The notes beneath the pieces are model-generated. The model was not told the DNA's origin and ran no database searches. It was given only the letters and a program-made list of their open reading frames with translations. Below, one piece after another: positions 1-7,719 of a stretch of 13,648 bases of DNA. The position numbers and the translations under genes were made by a program. Each line of letters starts with the position of its first letter. Within the stretch, counting starts at the first letter, position 1. Source of the stretch: Alphaproteobacteria bacterium (lineage in GTDB: Bacteria; Pseudomonadota; Alphaproteobacteria; JALRGP01); the NCBI GenBank assembly GCA_023259685.1, contig JALRGP010000018.1, forward strand, positions 1 to 13,648, in the 5' to 3' direction.

Positions 1-3000
1 TATAAGACGGCAACTTATTCAACCGCGTCTCAAAATAAAAGCCAATTATTCACTTACCCTACATCTTTACAGTTTCAAACAACGATAAATAATTTAGCAG
101 CAGAATCAAAATTTGATTATGCGCTATCCGTACAAAGAGAAGGGCTGCCTAAATGGTTTACAATGTCTCATTTATTTTTATGGAATAAAAAAGACCGCTT
201 TTTTACCAGTAAACATACGATTAAAGCTTTAATTGATCTTAAAAATGTGTATTTTTATGCATGGGGAGTTCCCGTTGATGCTGTGGATTACAAGCAAGGT
301 TTTTTAAAACCATGGAATGATCCGGATCAATGTGTATACGGGCGAAGTGATGAAAATATAACGATGTTTTACTCAAAAAAGATGGCTTCTACTATTGTGG
401 ATACCGCTTTAGGAACAAAAAAAATATCTTCTTTTATGAAAAATGATCAAATTGCAGCAAATGGTATGTATGTATGTTGGAACCTTGGCGATCTAAAATC
501 CCAAGAAAAAAATAAACAAACTTTATTGTTTGGGCGCATAGAAACATCTAATATGAATGAGAATTTTCTCTCTTACATTCCTTATCCTTTAATCACAAAA
601 ATTGACTATCCAACAGAAGGATCTTATGGTTATGATCAAAACTTAGCCATCAAAATTAATTTTAATCAACCCATGGCATTTGAGGAATACAGTAACCTCG
701 TTCCTTGTCAACAATTATCTCAAGATTTATCTCCCGTGATGGGGCAATTACGCAGCCAAGTATTGTCCCAATCTTTTTTCAAAATGATTGAAAACAATGA
801 ATCACACGAATTATTAAATGATATCAAAACATTGTTTCCATCAGGTATTCATTCTTGTTTAAAAGCAACAGATCTTATGGGTATTATCAAATACGGATAT
901 TTACAAGATATATTATCATTGAAACCATTTCTTGGGCATCTATCTGCATCTTTGGGCGTGAATATCGATACGATTATTAACTCTATTTTACGACTTCACC
1001 ATCATATTGATGATCAAACACTCGTTCTGTTATTGGGCAATACAGAATCAGCGAAGTTATTTCAACGAATTTTGGGAAAAATTTTTGCGGCGAAAAAAAA
1101 ATCTTCTGATGCATCCATCTTCATTCCATGTAAAATAGGTGATCGCATTAAAAAATTTAATTATATCTCAGGAGACAACACAAAACAATTTATTTTAAAT
1201 TACGTCATTGGATCGGATGATTATGATATGAATGGAATACGATTGATGGATTCTAAAATTCATGTATGTGGCGGCACGCTAAAAGGGTTACTACCCCCTT
1301 ATCAAAAATTGAAAAATACTGATATTGATGATTTTATCACCTCATATCCTACGATTATCGTCAATGGTATTCGTCCTTTTATCACATCCATTAAACAAGA
1401 TGGTTTTGAGAATCGTTATTCCAAAGGAAGAACTGCATCATGGACCGTTTTCTTTGATAAACCTGTAAAAATTAAGGGAAACCCATCCACATTAATGTTA
1501 AAAGCACACGCTATGAACGGAAATGGTTTTTATGATGGATCAAGTTATCAACAAAGCTCATCATCGTTGGTGACAGATCGGTTATTTAATTTTAATTTAG
1601 GAGCATTATCTGCAAACGTATTTCAAAAATCAATTAAAATTCTATACACTGTCCAAAATCTTGATGATATAGTAGGAATGCGTTTTTTATCCCCCATTGA
1701 CGGGCTAAGCGACACCATTCAAATCATTGATGAGTTTTCAAACCCCATTCAACCCAATTTTGATGAATGCATTTTTGACCAACTTATTTTAAATGGTCAA
1801 CCCAATTTTATTGAAAACGTTCGATGTTTAACACCAACAATGACCCATCGATTATCAAGTCGTTATTTTGAATTTATTTTTAAAAACCCAATCAGTACCT
1901 CTAACCCTCCTGGACTATTGGGATTATATGATGAATCACAAACATTGATAGCCGCAACAAATACCTTTGTCGAACAAAGTAGCCCTAACAGTCTTATTTA
2001 TAAATCGACCGGAGGAAACCCAGGAAATCGTTTGTCTTATTACCAATTAAGCAATATAGCTATTACATCATTGCCAGGTTACAATCCATTTGAAACGATG
2101 ATGTCTCCAGCTTTATTAAACTCACCACTGACACTGGATTCTCCTATTACATTAAATGTTTATTCCGATCCACCTCAAGGAACATTTGTTTATACAGGAA
2201 CAAGAGTACGTTTTTTCATGGACGCAACACCAAATTTACCATTAAAGTTTCTGGGAATTCCTGTGTTAGAGTTGGGGCTTGGCAATTCATCAACGGTTAA
2301 TTCTTTTGCACATTTTGAACAATTAACCCAAGGAACAGGCTCCACCATCGACGATGATACGGCTATTTTTTCTTATGATGTCACAGACCAAGATCCCAAC
2401 GGACAAATGACTGTGATCAGTTTGGCGGGAGTAGGTTATGCAGGATTTTCTATGCAAAATTTACCGCCTTTGGTTTCCACCCAAGGTCCATCCATCATGG
2501 GATCTATTTTTAACCAACGCAGCTATCATCCCACGTATATATTGAAATCTTTAAGTATGACCGTTGAGTTAGGGAATACTCCATGGCCGATGGCATCCAA
2601 TTTAACCCAAGACAACGCAGCAAATTTAACAAATAATAATATATGGGATTATTATGTATTTGGCCCTGGTGGTAATAAAGCTGCTAGCGGGAATACAGAA
2701 ACAAGTGGATCCTCGCCAGCAACATTGTATTTTATTGCAACTTTTATGGGTGATAACACAGCAGGTTTTGAAATGCTTATTAATTCTCAAGATGGTGCAG
2801 ATTTAAGTCAAATTAAATATCCTTTTATGATTGGGGATGAACGCAAAATGGCTTCTTTTATCACATCTGCAGTACAAAATTTAACATTAAATGGAAAAAA
2901 TTATAATGACACGTCTAATGCAACCGCTGCCGCAACCAATTCCACCACAACAGCTGGATGGACAAAACTTGACTCCAGCTACTTAAGTCACACGACCCAT

Positions 3001-4143
3001 CTTAAAAGAATGGATGTTGATTCATCCACAATGGTGAATGCCTTTGACATGGTCTTTTCTTACAAAGTAACCCAAGGAGACCTTGGCTATGTTTCATTAA
3101 TATCTTCAACAATTGAGCTTAATAATCTAGTGTTCTCATGGAGAAATAATACCGCGACTGATCCTTTATTAAATCCGAAAATCAGTCCATCAATTGATCT
3201 TGATCATTGTGTATGTTTAATGCCAACGGTCGTAGAAAATACCACCGCAATTGGTGTTGACCATGATGGAATGCCAGTTTATATTGGTCAGCATGATCTT
3301 TTTAAAAAAAATAAGGTTTATGATATAGATCAAGACAACTATACAATACGGACAACGTGCATGGTTGATGGAGTGCCCATCGAAGCAGATCTTGTCTCTA
3401 ATTTAGGATTGCAAGATACCTATAGCCCCTTAGATACACTGTCCTACCGCGTACATTTTTCAAAAAAGTTAAGCACAACCAGTCCTATTCAATTGGCAGT
3501 GAATCTTTTGGGGAATTCTCCAACCACCATTCAAATTGTGTCGAACTCGAACGTGAGTAATGCTGATACGTTAGTCATGTCAAGACAACTCAATACATTA
3601 TCAGCAGATTTCCCTTCTTCATCTTATGATGAAATTTTAAAGGTATCATCGGGATTTTTCCTTGATACAAATCCACGTATTTTATGTCCATGGAATGGAA
3701 CAACGGTTTCTATTAAACATGGAAATTTTCGACCTTTTTCGGTTTTTAGCTCTGCACCTCGCATGTTAAATGGTGGAACGTTACGCAAAGAGACAAAAGA
3801 CCTGAATGATGTCATTATATGGGAAATTCCCATGTCTCGACCGGTTATTGCCGTTGGAGATTCATTATTACCATTTTATATTGGATCTTATATGTGTTTT
3901 GCAACATTAACACAGCCCATCACCAATGATTTGAATCATCCGGCTGAAAAATTGGTTTTTCAATATATTGTTCAAGATGACGATGAAGGGGTCGTTAGGG
4001 TTGATCCAAATGCAACACTTTTAACAGGTACAGGACCCATGTCTATTCCTCCTTATGTGACGGACAAGGCTAAGAATATTATGACAAATTTGAAAATAGG
4101 CGAATTATCAGGTAGCATAAGCATTATCAAAAAAACATCATAG
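1..4143 (+). CDS. Large Ig-like-repeat surface or secreted protein, 5' end outside window
   Basis: The reading frame is open from the first base, so the ATG at 163 is not the true start; 1380 codons are visible before TAG. I do not recognise a named family. The protein is rich in Ser, Thr, Asn and beta-strand-like segments. Degenerate repeats about 100-130 residues long follow the plan of bacterial Ig-like or cadherin-like repeats: a strand such as WTVFFDKPV, then a predicted strand with PxL, then a late strand such as FQYIVQDDDEG. The clearest copies lie near residues 461-580, 713-834, 1131-1240 and 1247-1375, counting from base 1; weaker ones lie near 200-235 plus 375-430, 600-700 and 848-1057. 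Residues about 237-372 look alpha-helical and seem inserted in the first repeat. No RTX motif, autotransporter barrel, LPxTG or C-terminal membrane segment is visible. A role as adhesin or envelope protein is inference. The secretion signal, if any, lies upstream of the window. Confidence 0.8.
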   Translation, partial: YKTATYSTASQNKSQLFTYPTSLQFQTTINNLAAESKFDYALSVQREGLPKWFTMSHLFLWNKKDRFFTSKHTIKALIDLKNVYFYAWGVPVDAVDYKQGFLKPWNDPDQCVYGRSDENITMFYSKKMASTIVDTALGTKKISSFMKNDQIAANGMYVCWNLGDLKSQEKNKQTLLFGRIETSNMNENFLSYIPYPLITKIDYPTEGSYGYDQNLAIKINFNQPMAFEEYSNLVPCQQLSQDLSPVMGQLRSQVLSQSFFKMIENNESHELLNDIKTLFPSGIHSCLKATDLMGIIKYGYLQDILSLKPFLGHLSASLGVNIDTIINSILRLHHHIDDQTLVLLLGNTESAKLFQRILGKIFAAKKKSSDASIFIPCKIGDRIKKFNYISGDNTKQFILNYVIGSDDYDMNGIRLMDSKIHVCGGTLKGLLPPYQKLKNTDIDDFITSYPTIIVNGIRPFITSIKQDGFENRYSKGRTASWTVFFDKPVKIKGNPSTLMLKAHAMNGNGFYDGSSYQQSSSSLVTDRLFNFNLGALSANVFQKSIKILYTVQNLDDIVGMRFLSPIDGLSDTIQIIDEFSNPIQPNFDECIFDQLILNGQPNFIENVRCLTPTMTHRLSSRYFEFIFKNPISTSNPPGLLGLYDESQTLIAATNTFVEQSSPNSLIYKSTGGNPGNRLSYYQLSNIAITSLPGYNPFETMMSPALLNSPLTLDSPITLNVYSDPPQGTFVYTGTRVRFFMDATPNLPLKFLGIPVLELGLGNSSTVNSFAHFEQLTQGTGSTIDDDTAIFSYDVTDQDPNGQMTVISLAGVGYAGFSMQNLPPLVSTQGPSIMGSIFNQRSYHPTYILKSLSMTVELGNTPWPMASNLTQDNAANLTNNNIWDYYVFGPGGNKAASGNTETSGSSPATLYFIATFMGDNTAGFEMLINSQDGADLSQIKYPFMIGDERKMASFITSAVQNLTLNGKNYNDTSNATAAATNSTTTAGWTKLDSSYLSHTTHLKRMDVDSSTMVNAFDMVFSYKVTQGDLGYVSLISSTIELNNLVFSWRNNTATDPLLNPKISPSIDLDHCVCLMPTVVENTTAIGVDHDGMPVYIGQHDLFKKNKVYDIDQDNYTIRTTCMVDGVPIEADLVSNLGLQDTYSPLDTLSYRVHFSKKLSTTSPIQLAVNLLGNSPTTIQIVSNSNVSNADTLVMSRQLNTLSADFPSSSYDEILKVSSGFFLDTNPRILCPWNGTTVSIKHGNFRPFSVFSSAPRMLNGGTLRKETKDLNDVIIWEIPMSRPVIAVGDSLLPFYIGSYMCFATLTQPITNDLNHPAEKLVFQYIVQDDDEGVVRVDPNATLLTGTGPMSIPPYVTDKAKNIMTNLKIGELSGSISIIKKTS

Positions 4144-4160
4144 GTTTGCTATGATGTTTT
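4132..4160 (+). terminator. Hairpin terminator that includes the stop codon of the large gene
   Basis: A perfect 12-bp stem (AAAACATCATAG paired with CTATGATGTTTT) encloses a 5-base loop, GTTTG. The TAG at the end of the left arm is the stop codon of the preceding gene. The A-rich left end and T-rich right end make it symmetrical, so it could act on both strands. The T run is only four bases, so its strength is uncertain. Confidence 0.6.
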
Positions 4161-4181
4161 AACGCAACCCATAATATTATT

Positions 4182-4811
4182 ATGATGAAAATACTAAGTT
4201 GTCCTGAATGTTCCAAGATATATCGTGTTTATTTACCTCATATATCTGAACGTGGTATAGATGTATTATGCTCTGCATGCCAAGCGAGATGGACTGTTTT
4301 TTCTGACCATATGACAATTCAAGATTTTTCTAATATGACAGATTTATCATTATTAAAAAATATATCATTAACAGTCGAACCTAAGGAATCAAATAACTTG
4401 AATAAGAAAAAAAAATTTTGGCCTTGGGTTGTAGCGGCAATATTTGTCCCCTTGATGATAGGAAGTATTTATCTTTTAGTTAAAGAGTTTTTAAAAGATG
4501 ATCAGGTGCCTATTGCTAAGCAACACAACCTCCAAAATTTAGTCATTGATAAAATTATCTACGATATTCAAGAGGATGCAGTTGTGATTCAAGGGGTGAT
4601 CTATAATCCCAATTTTATTCAACGTCCACTTCCAAAACTATCATTTTTAATTATGTCCAAGGAAAACAGCCAATTGATTAAAAAAATACCTTACAAATGG
4701 GAGGATCAACATATTATGCCACAAGAACAATATATTTTTTCAACCACAGTTCAATTGCCAAAAGAAGATCTCAGCATGATCGAACGTGTAGACGTTGAGG
4801 TGGATGAATGA
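4182..4811 (+). CDS. Zinc-ribbon (MJ0042-type) single-pass membrane protein
   Basis: This 209-residue protein opens with a zinc ribbon of the MJ0042 type: Cys7, Cys10, Cys30 and Cys33 in CPEC and CSAC, followed by ARW, a layout very common in Alphaproteobacteria. A basic KKKK stretch precedes one membrane segment at about residues 79-101, so the ribbon should face the cytoplasm. The C-terminal half (about 118-209) resembles the DUF3426/FxLyD-type beta domain: an xVIQGVIYNPN strand, a PxLSF strand, then a PQEQYIFSTTV strand. The function of this family is not established; a link to envelope or division has been suggested from gene context in other genomes, but that context is not seen here. 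The gene opens with ATGATG and has no clear Shine-Dalgarno site, so the second ATG at 4185 is also possible. It is coupled to the next gene by an ATGA overlap. Confidence 0.85.
   Translation: MMKILSCPECSKIYRVYLPHISERGIDVLCSACQARWTVFSDHMTIQDFSNMTDLSLLKNISLTVEPKESNNLNKKKKFWPWVVAAIFVPLMIGSIYLLVKEFLKDDQVPIAKQHNLQNLVIDKIIYDIQEDAVVIQGVIYNPNFIQRPLPKLSFLIMSKENSQLIKKIPYKWEDQHIMPQEQYIFSTTVQLPKEDLSMIERVDVEVDE
4797..4803 (+). promoter_or_regulatory. Ribosome binding site of the coiled-coil gene
   Basis: GAGGTGG lies inside the end of the zinc-ribbon gene, with GAGG 7 bases before the ATG at 4808. It is one of the few good Shine-Dalgarno matches in the window and supports that start. Confidence 0.6.
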
Positions 4812-5224
4812 AAGCTTTATTAAAATATGCGGGATTAATAACAGCAACCGGAGTCATTATTTATAACACAATCGAAACATATAAAATCAAAAATCAATTC
4901 TATGTTCGGTATGAACAATTGCAATCCCATATTCATTCAATGGAAAATGATTTGCATAACTTACAAAATGATCTTAAAAATACTGACCAAAAAACAATTG
5001 CTTTATATGAAAAAATGATTGAATTGAATACTATTCAACAACCAAATAGCATGCCTCATCTAGATCAAAAAGATGTAGAACAACCACAAAAATCTGAGGT
5101 CAATCACTGCGATTCATTGATAGAAAGAATTAAAAAATTACTAAAAAAAAACGTCACAATAAAAAAAAATGATACTCATCATCAACTGGCGGACACTAAT
5201 GAAAATGACGCAATATCAAAATAA
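4808..5224 (+). CDS. Small membrane-anchored coiled-coil protein, function unknown
   Basis: This 138-residue product is not recognised. Residues 4-20 form an N-terminal membrane segment. It is followed by a long polar helix with heptad-like spacing of hydrophobic residues (about 29-75, including LQSHIHSMENDLHNLQNDL), which suggests a coiled coil and perhaps self-association. The tail is polar, with a lysine-rich patch at about 105-121 encoded by two A9 tracts. The start is well supported: a GAGGTGG site and an ATGA overlap with the zinc-ribbon gene imply coupled translation and a shared job. The 3' end overlaps the convergent membrane-protein gene by 29 bases. A scaffold or envelope role is only inference. 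Confidence 0.7.
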   Translation: MKALLKYAGLITATGVIIYNTIETYKIKNQFYVRYEQLQSHIHSMENDLHNLQNDLKNTDQKTIALYEKMIELNTIQQPNSMPHLDQKDVEQPQKSEVNHCDSLIERIKKLLKKNVTIKKNDTHHQLADTNENDAISK

Positions 5225-6227
5225 GTGGCAAGACCAAACTCCACATTGGCACCCTCAAACGAAATTCTCGGTCCCCATAGTCCGTCTCATATATCTTGAA
5301 AATAGCATGATATATACAAAATACAATCACTGCCATGTGTAAAATATTTGTTTTAAGTTGAAAAGGAAAAATAAAAAAATTAATCATTAAAATAATAAAT
5401 ACAATGACAAAATAATGGGCATCTCTTTTAAATTTTGATAAATCTGTGATCATTTCCAAGGCGTGAAAATGATATTTTAACAAACCAATGATACCAAATA
5501 ATCCCCACAAAGACATTATGTGCTCATATGGATCCAAGGAATGCAAAAAATGCATAGAAAGACGCGCCGTATCTAACATGACAATCAATGATTTAATATG
5601 ATATTCTTTGATTAAAAAAATCCCCGATAATAATAAAGATATAAATAACCATTCATGTGGAAAAACAATATTTAATTTTTTTATTAAATACAATAACGAA
5701 AAACAAAAAGTTGACCGAAAACACAATAAAAATAAAACTGTTGATTGTTGTGTAACGTTTTTAATCCAAAAAATTGATGGCCCAAGCCCCATTAAAATCA
5801 TCAATCCCATTAAACGTATAGATGGGTAATGGGCGACATCACCAATTGAAAATAACAAAAGACCTGGAATCATCATAAACAAAAATTCTTTAAAGGCATC
5901 ATTTTTGTGGTGATAAATCATACTTAATAATCCGGCGCTTGCGCCCCATAACCCCACCAAATAATGGTCGTTACTGCAAATAGAAGCAACAAAAAAATTC
6001 ACAATTAAAATGGCAACGGCATCATGTTTTTTAAAATAACTATGTAAAACATATAAAGAAAATAAATTAGATCCGTAAATGAATGCCATCGGATAATTTT
6101 TTAAACCAATACTAAATGCAACGTACAAACCAACCGTAAAACGACACAAAGATAAAGGTATTTTTTTTTGATATAAAACGCCCAAAATTGTGACTATTAA
6201 AAAATAATCAACAAAATATAGATTCAT
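5196..6227 (-). CDS. Polytopic inner-membrane protein, function unknown
   Basis: This 343-residue protein is very hydrophobic, with about 11-13 possible membrane segments by eye (for example near residues 1-19, 26-43, 46-65, 69-85, 88-105, 112-131, 138-155, 162-182, 192-206, 238-251, 272-290, 294-312 and 326-340). I do not recognise its family. Loops carry several His and acidic residues, notably around 219-235 (LDTARLSMHFLHSLDPYEH). The ATG overlaps the gpsA stop (ATGA) and no Shine-Dalgarno site is visible, so translation is probably coupled to gpsA. That position is often held by plsY in other bacteria, but this protein is far longer than PlsY and I see none of its glycine-rich motifs. A transporter or lipid-related function is possible but unproven. 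Codons 20-23 include an A9 tract at 6161-6169 that keeps the frame. Confidence 0.75.
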   Translation of the reverse strand: MNLYFVDYFLIVTILGVLYQKKIPLSLCRFTVGLYVAFSIGLKNYPMAFIYGSNLFSLYVLHSYFKKHDAVAILIVNFFVASICSNDHYLVGLWGASAGLLSMIYHHKNDAFKEFLFMMIPGLLLFSIGDVAHYPSIRLMGLMILMGLGPSIFWIKNVTQQSTVLFLLCFRSTFCFSLLYLIKKLNIVFPHEWLFISLLLSGIFLIKEYHIKSLIVMLDTARLSMHFLHSLDPYEHIMSLWGLFGIIGLLKYHFHALEMITDLSKFKRDAHYFVIVFIILMINFFIFPFQLKTNILHMAVIVFCIYHAIFKIYETDYGDREFRLRVPMWSLVLPLILILRHFH

Positions 6228-7156
6228 TGAAAAATTGTTTTAATCATATGGGGGGGTTGAGCGTGGCGTAAAATGTCATACATAATTTTTGTGATGGGAA
6301 AATTTGTCCAATCTCCTTGGCACTTAATGGATAAGGCTCTGGTGGTATAGTAACCTTCCACTAATTCACCTGACCACGTTTCAGACCGCCCAATAGATAA
6401 TCCAAAACGTCTATTTCTTGATAAATCACCCATGCATGTTAAAACAAAATCACCAATTCCACCCGCACTGCGTGTTGTTTTGGGATCACCACCATAAAAA
6501 ATAATCCATTGTTCAATTTCTTGTAATGCTTTTTGAACAAAAGCAGCTTCGGCATTTAAGCCTTCTCCTAATCCATATAAAATCCCAGCTCCAATAGCCA
6601 TCACATTTTTAATGCTACCACACACTTGAAGACCAATTGGATCCAAGTTTTTTTCAAAAATAAATTGAGAACTAGATAAAAAATTGACGAAATGGTCAAC
6701 CAAAGACGCGTCATATCCCGCAAGGGTTGTGATGGTCAAAAGCTGCTGCGATATTTCTTGTGCAAAATTAGGCCCTGACATGACAAGAATGGGATTTTGA
6801 CAGTGATCCGACAATGCGTGAAACATTAAACGGCCGCTATGCTCACAAATTCCTTTTGAGGCTAACAAAATAGGAATGTCTGAACTTATATGTGTTGACA
6901 AAAACTCAGCATATGATGGAATCACCTGCGCAGGAATCGCCAATATCAACAAAGAATCGGGCTGTACAAGGACAGGAGAAATATGAATATTTTTTGGTAA
7001 ACATACAGATGGCAAAGCAGGAGCACAGCGATTTTTTAATAAATCATCAGCTTGGTTTTCAGATTCACAAACCAACGTCACAGATAAACCCTTGCGTTCA
7101 AAAGCCATACCCAGTGCACATCCAAAAGCACCAGCACCAACAATGGTAATATCCAT
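6224..7156 (-). CDS. gpsA: NAD(P)H-dependent glycerol-3-phosphate dehydrogenase
   Basis: This cytoplasmic enzyme reduces dihydroxyacetone phosphate to sn-glycerol 3-phosphate, the backbone for phospholipid synthesis. The 310-residue product has the Rossmann dinucleotide motif GAGAFG at residues 7-12, SKG at 100-102, GPNFAQE at 128-134, the family catalytic lysine in SIKNVMAIGAG (Lys183), GIGDFVLTC at 233-241 and SRNRRFG at 246-252. It is slightly shorter than the usual 325-340 residues but complete at both ends. The ATG gives a proper start two residues before the first beta strand; only a weak GATGG-like site precedes it. It lies 128 bases after tadA on the same strand and is coupled to the membrane-protein gene downstream. 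Confidence 0.95.
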   Translation of the reverse strand: MDITIVGAGAFGCALGMAFERKGLSVTLVCESENQADDLLKNRCAPALPSVCLPKNIHISPVLVQPDSLLILAIPAQVIPSYAEFLSTHISSDIPILLASKGICEHSGRLMFHALSDHCQNPILVMSGPNFAQEISQQLLTITTLAGYDASLVDHFVNFLSSSQFIFEKNLDPIGLQVCGSIKNVMAIGAGILYGLGEGLNAEAAFVQKALQEIEQWIIFYGGDPKTTRSAGGIGDFVLTCMGDLSRNRRFGLSIGRSETWSGELVEGYYTTRALSIKCQGDWTNFPITKIMYDILRHAQPPHMIKTIFQ

Positions 7157-7175
7157 TCAGATACCATCTTTTATC

Positions 7176-7295
7176 TTAATAAAACCTTATCATTTTATTG
7201 ATTTTTTTCAAAAAAAGATCTGATGCCTCATTCATACATCCAGATTTCATCGATACAGGAATAGCGTTGGGTAAAAAGTCGATGTCAACTCTCAT
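7176..7295 (-). CDS. Possible 39-residue small protein between tadA and gpsA
   Basis: An ATG inside the last codons of tadA (overlap of 11 bases) opens a 39-codon frame that fills most of the tadA-gpsA gap and ends in TAA. The product starts MRVDIDFLPNAIP and has a basic C-terminal end. No Shine-Dalgarno site and no known motif are visible. Its main support is that it fills an otherwise unexplained gap in a same-strand gene string; it may be chance. Confidence 0.2.
   Translation of the reverse strand: MRVDIDFLPNAIPVSMKSGCMNEASDLFLKKINKMIRFY
7260..7288 (-). promoter_or_regulatory. Weak candidate promoter for gpsA
   Basis: Reading leftwards, a perfect TTGACA (7288-7283) is followed after 17 bases by GCTATT, which matches only three of six -10 positions. 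It would give gpsA a leader of about 100 bases. The good -35 with a poor -10 makes this doubtful, and gpsA may simply be read through from parE-tadA. Confidence 0.2.
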
Positions 7296-7701
7296 TTTTA
7301 TTTCTTAAATTTTCAAAAAAAATCTGTAACAGATCATAACATTTTGTCTCTAAAAAACCACCCATGGAGGAAGTTGAGCGTTGTTTTTTTAAAAAATCTG
7401 AATAACATCCAAAATAAACATGGCGAATTCTTGATAAAGAAATTGCCCCCATGCACATATCACATGGTTCCAAGGTCACGTATAAATCGACATCGCTTAA
7501 ATAGGGTGTGTTTAAAAAACGCACCCCCTGTTGCAACACTAATATCTCCGCGTGGGATAAAAAATGCCCATCTGCTTGGGTTTGATTATGAGCTTTGGCA
7601 ATGACATTGTTACCATGCACCAAAACGGCCCCAATGGGGACCTCCCCTTTATCTTTTGCCATAACGGCCTGTGCATAGGCTTCTTCCATAAAATCTGTCA
7701 T
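7285..7701 (-). CDS. tadA: tRNA-specific adenosine deaminase, shortened C-terminal region
   Basis: TadA converts adenosine 34 of tRNA-Arg(ACG) to inosine. The zinc site and catalytic residues are clear: HAE (His52 and Glu54, counting from the ATG at 7707) and PCDMC (Cys82 and Cys85), together with the GEVPIGAVLV strand typical of the family. Two in-frame ATGs compete, at 7707 and 7701. I chose 7701 because AAGGA at 7714-7710 is 8 bases away from it but only 2 from the upper one; this gives 138 residues. The segment between the second zinc motif and the final helix (SMGGFLETKC...) is about 14 residues shorter than in E. coli TadA as I recall it, and the GAxGS and NHxVE-like parts are absent. 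It follows parE by 12-18 bases, so the two are probably cotranscribed. A related cytidine/guanine deaminase is the alternative, but the motifs fit TadA better. Confidence 0.88.
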   Translation of the reverse strand: MTDFMEEAYAQAVMAKDKGEVPIGAVLVHGNNVIAKAHNQTQADGHFLSHAEILVLQQGVRFLNTPYLSDVDLYVTLEPCDMCMGAISLSRIRHVYFGCYSDFLKKQRSTSSMGGFLETKCYDLLQIFFENLRNKNES

Positions 7702-7709
7702 ATTCATGA

Positions 7710-7714
7710 TCCTT
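7710..7714 (-). promoter_or_regulatory. Ribosome binding site deciding the tadA start
   Basis: AAGGA lies in the short gap between parE and tadA, 8 bases from the ATG at 7701 and 2 bases from the ATG at 7707, which favours the inner start. Confidence 0.5.
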
Positions 7715-7719
7715 CACTT

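Noticed and set aside
163..165. ATG as the start of the large surface-type gene
   Set aside because: The same frame is open to base 1 with protein-like composition, so the gene enters from outside the window.
5608..5829. Plus-strand open frame of 73 codons opposite the membrane-protein gene
   Set aside because: Low-complexity Lys/Asn/Ile product, antisense to a coherent membrane protein; a shadow of AT-rich sequence.
5196..6227. Membrane protein as PlsY or as a NuoM/NuoN-type antiporter subunit
   Set aside because: It is too long and lacks PlsY glycine-rich motifs; the conserved Lys/Glu pattern of antiporter-like subunits could not be placed.
7199..7222. T7-C-A7 inverted repeat between tadA and gpsA as a terminator
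   Set aside because: It is A/T only, with a one-base loop and no G+C stem; more likely a homopolymer coincidence within AT-rich sequence.
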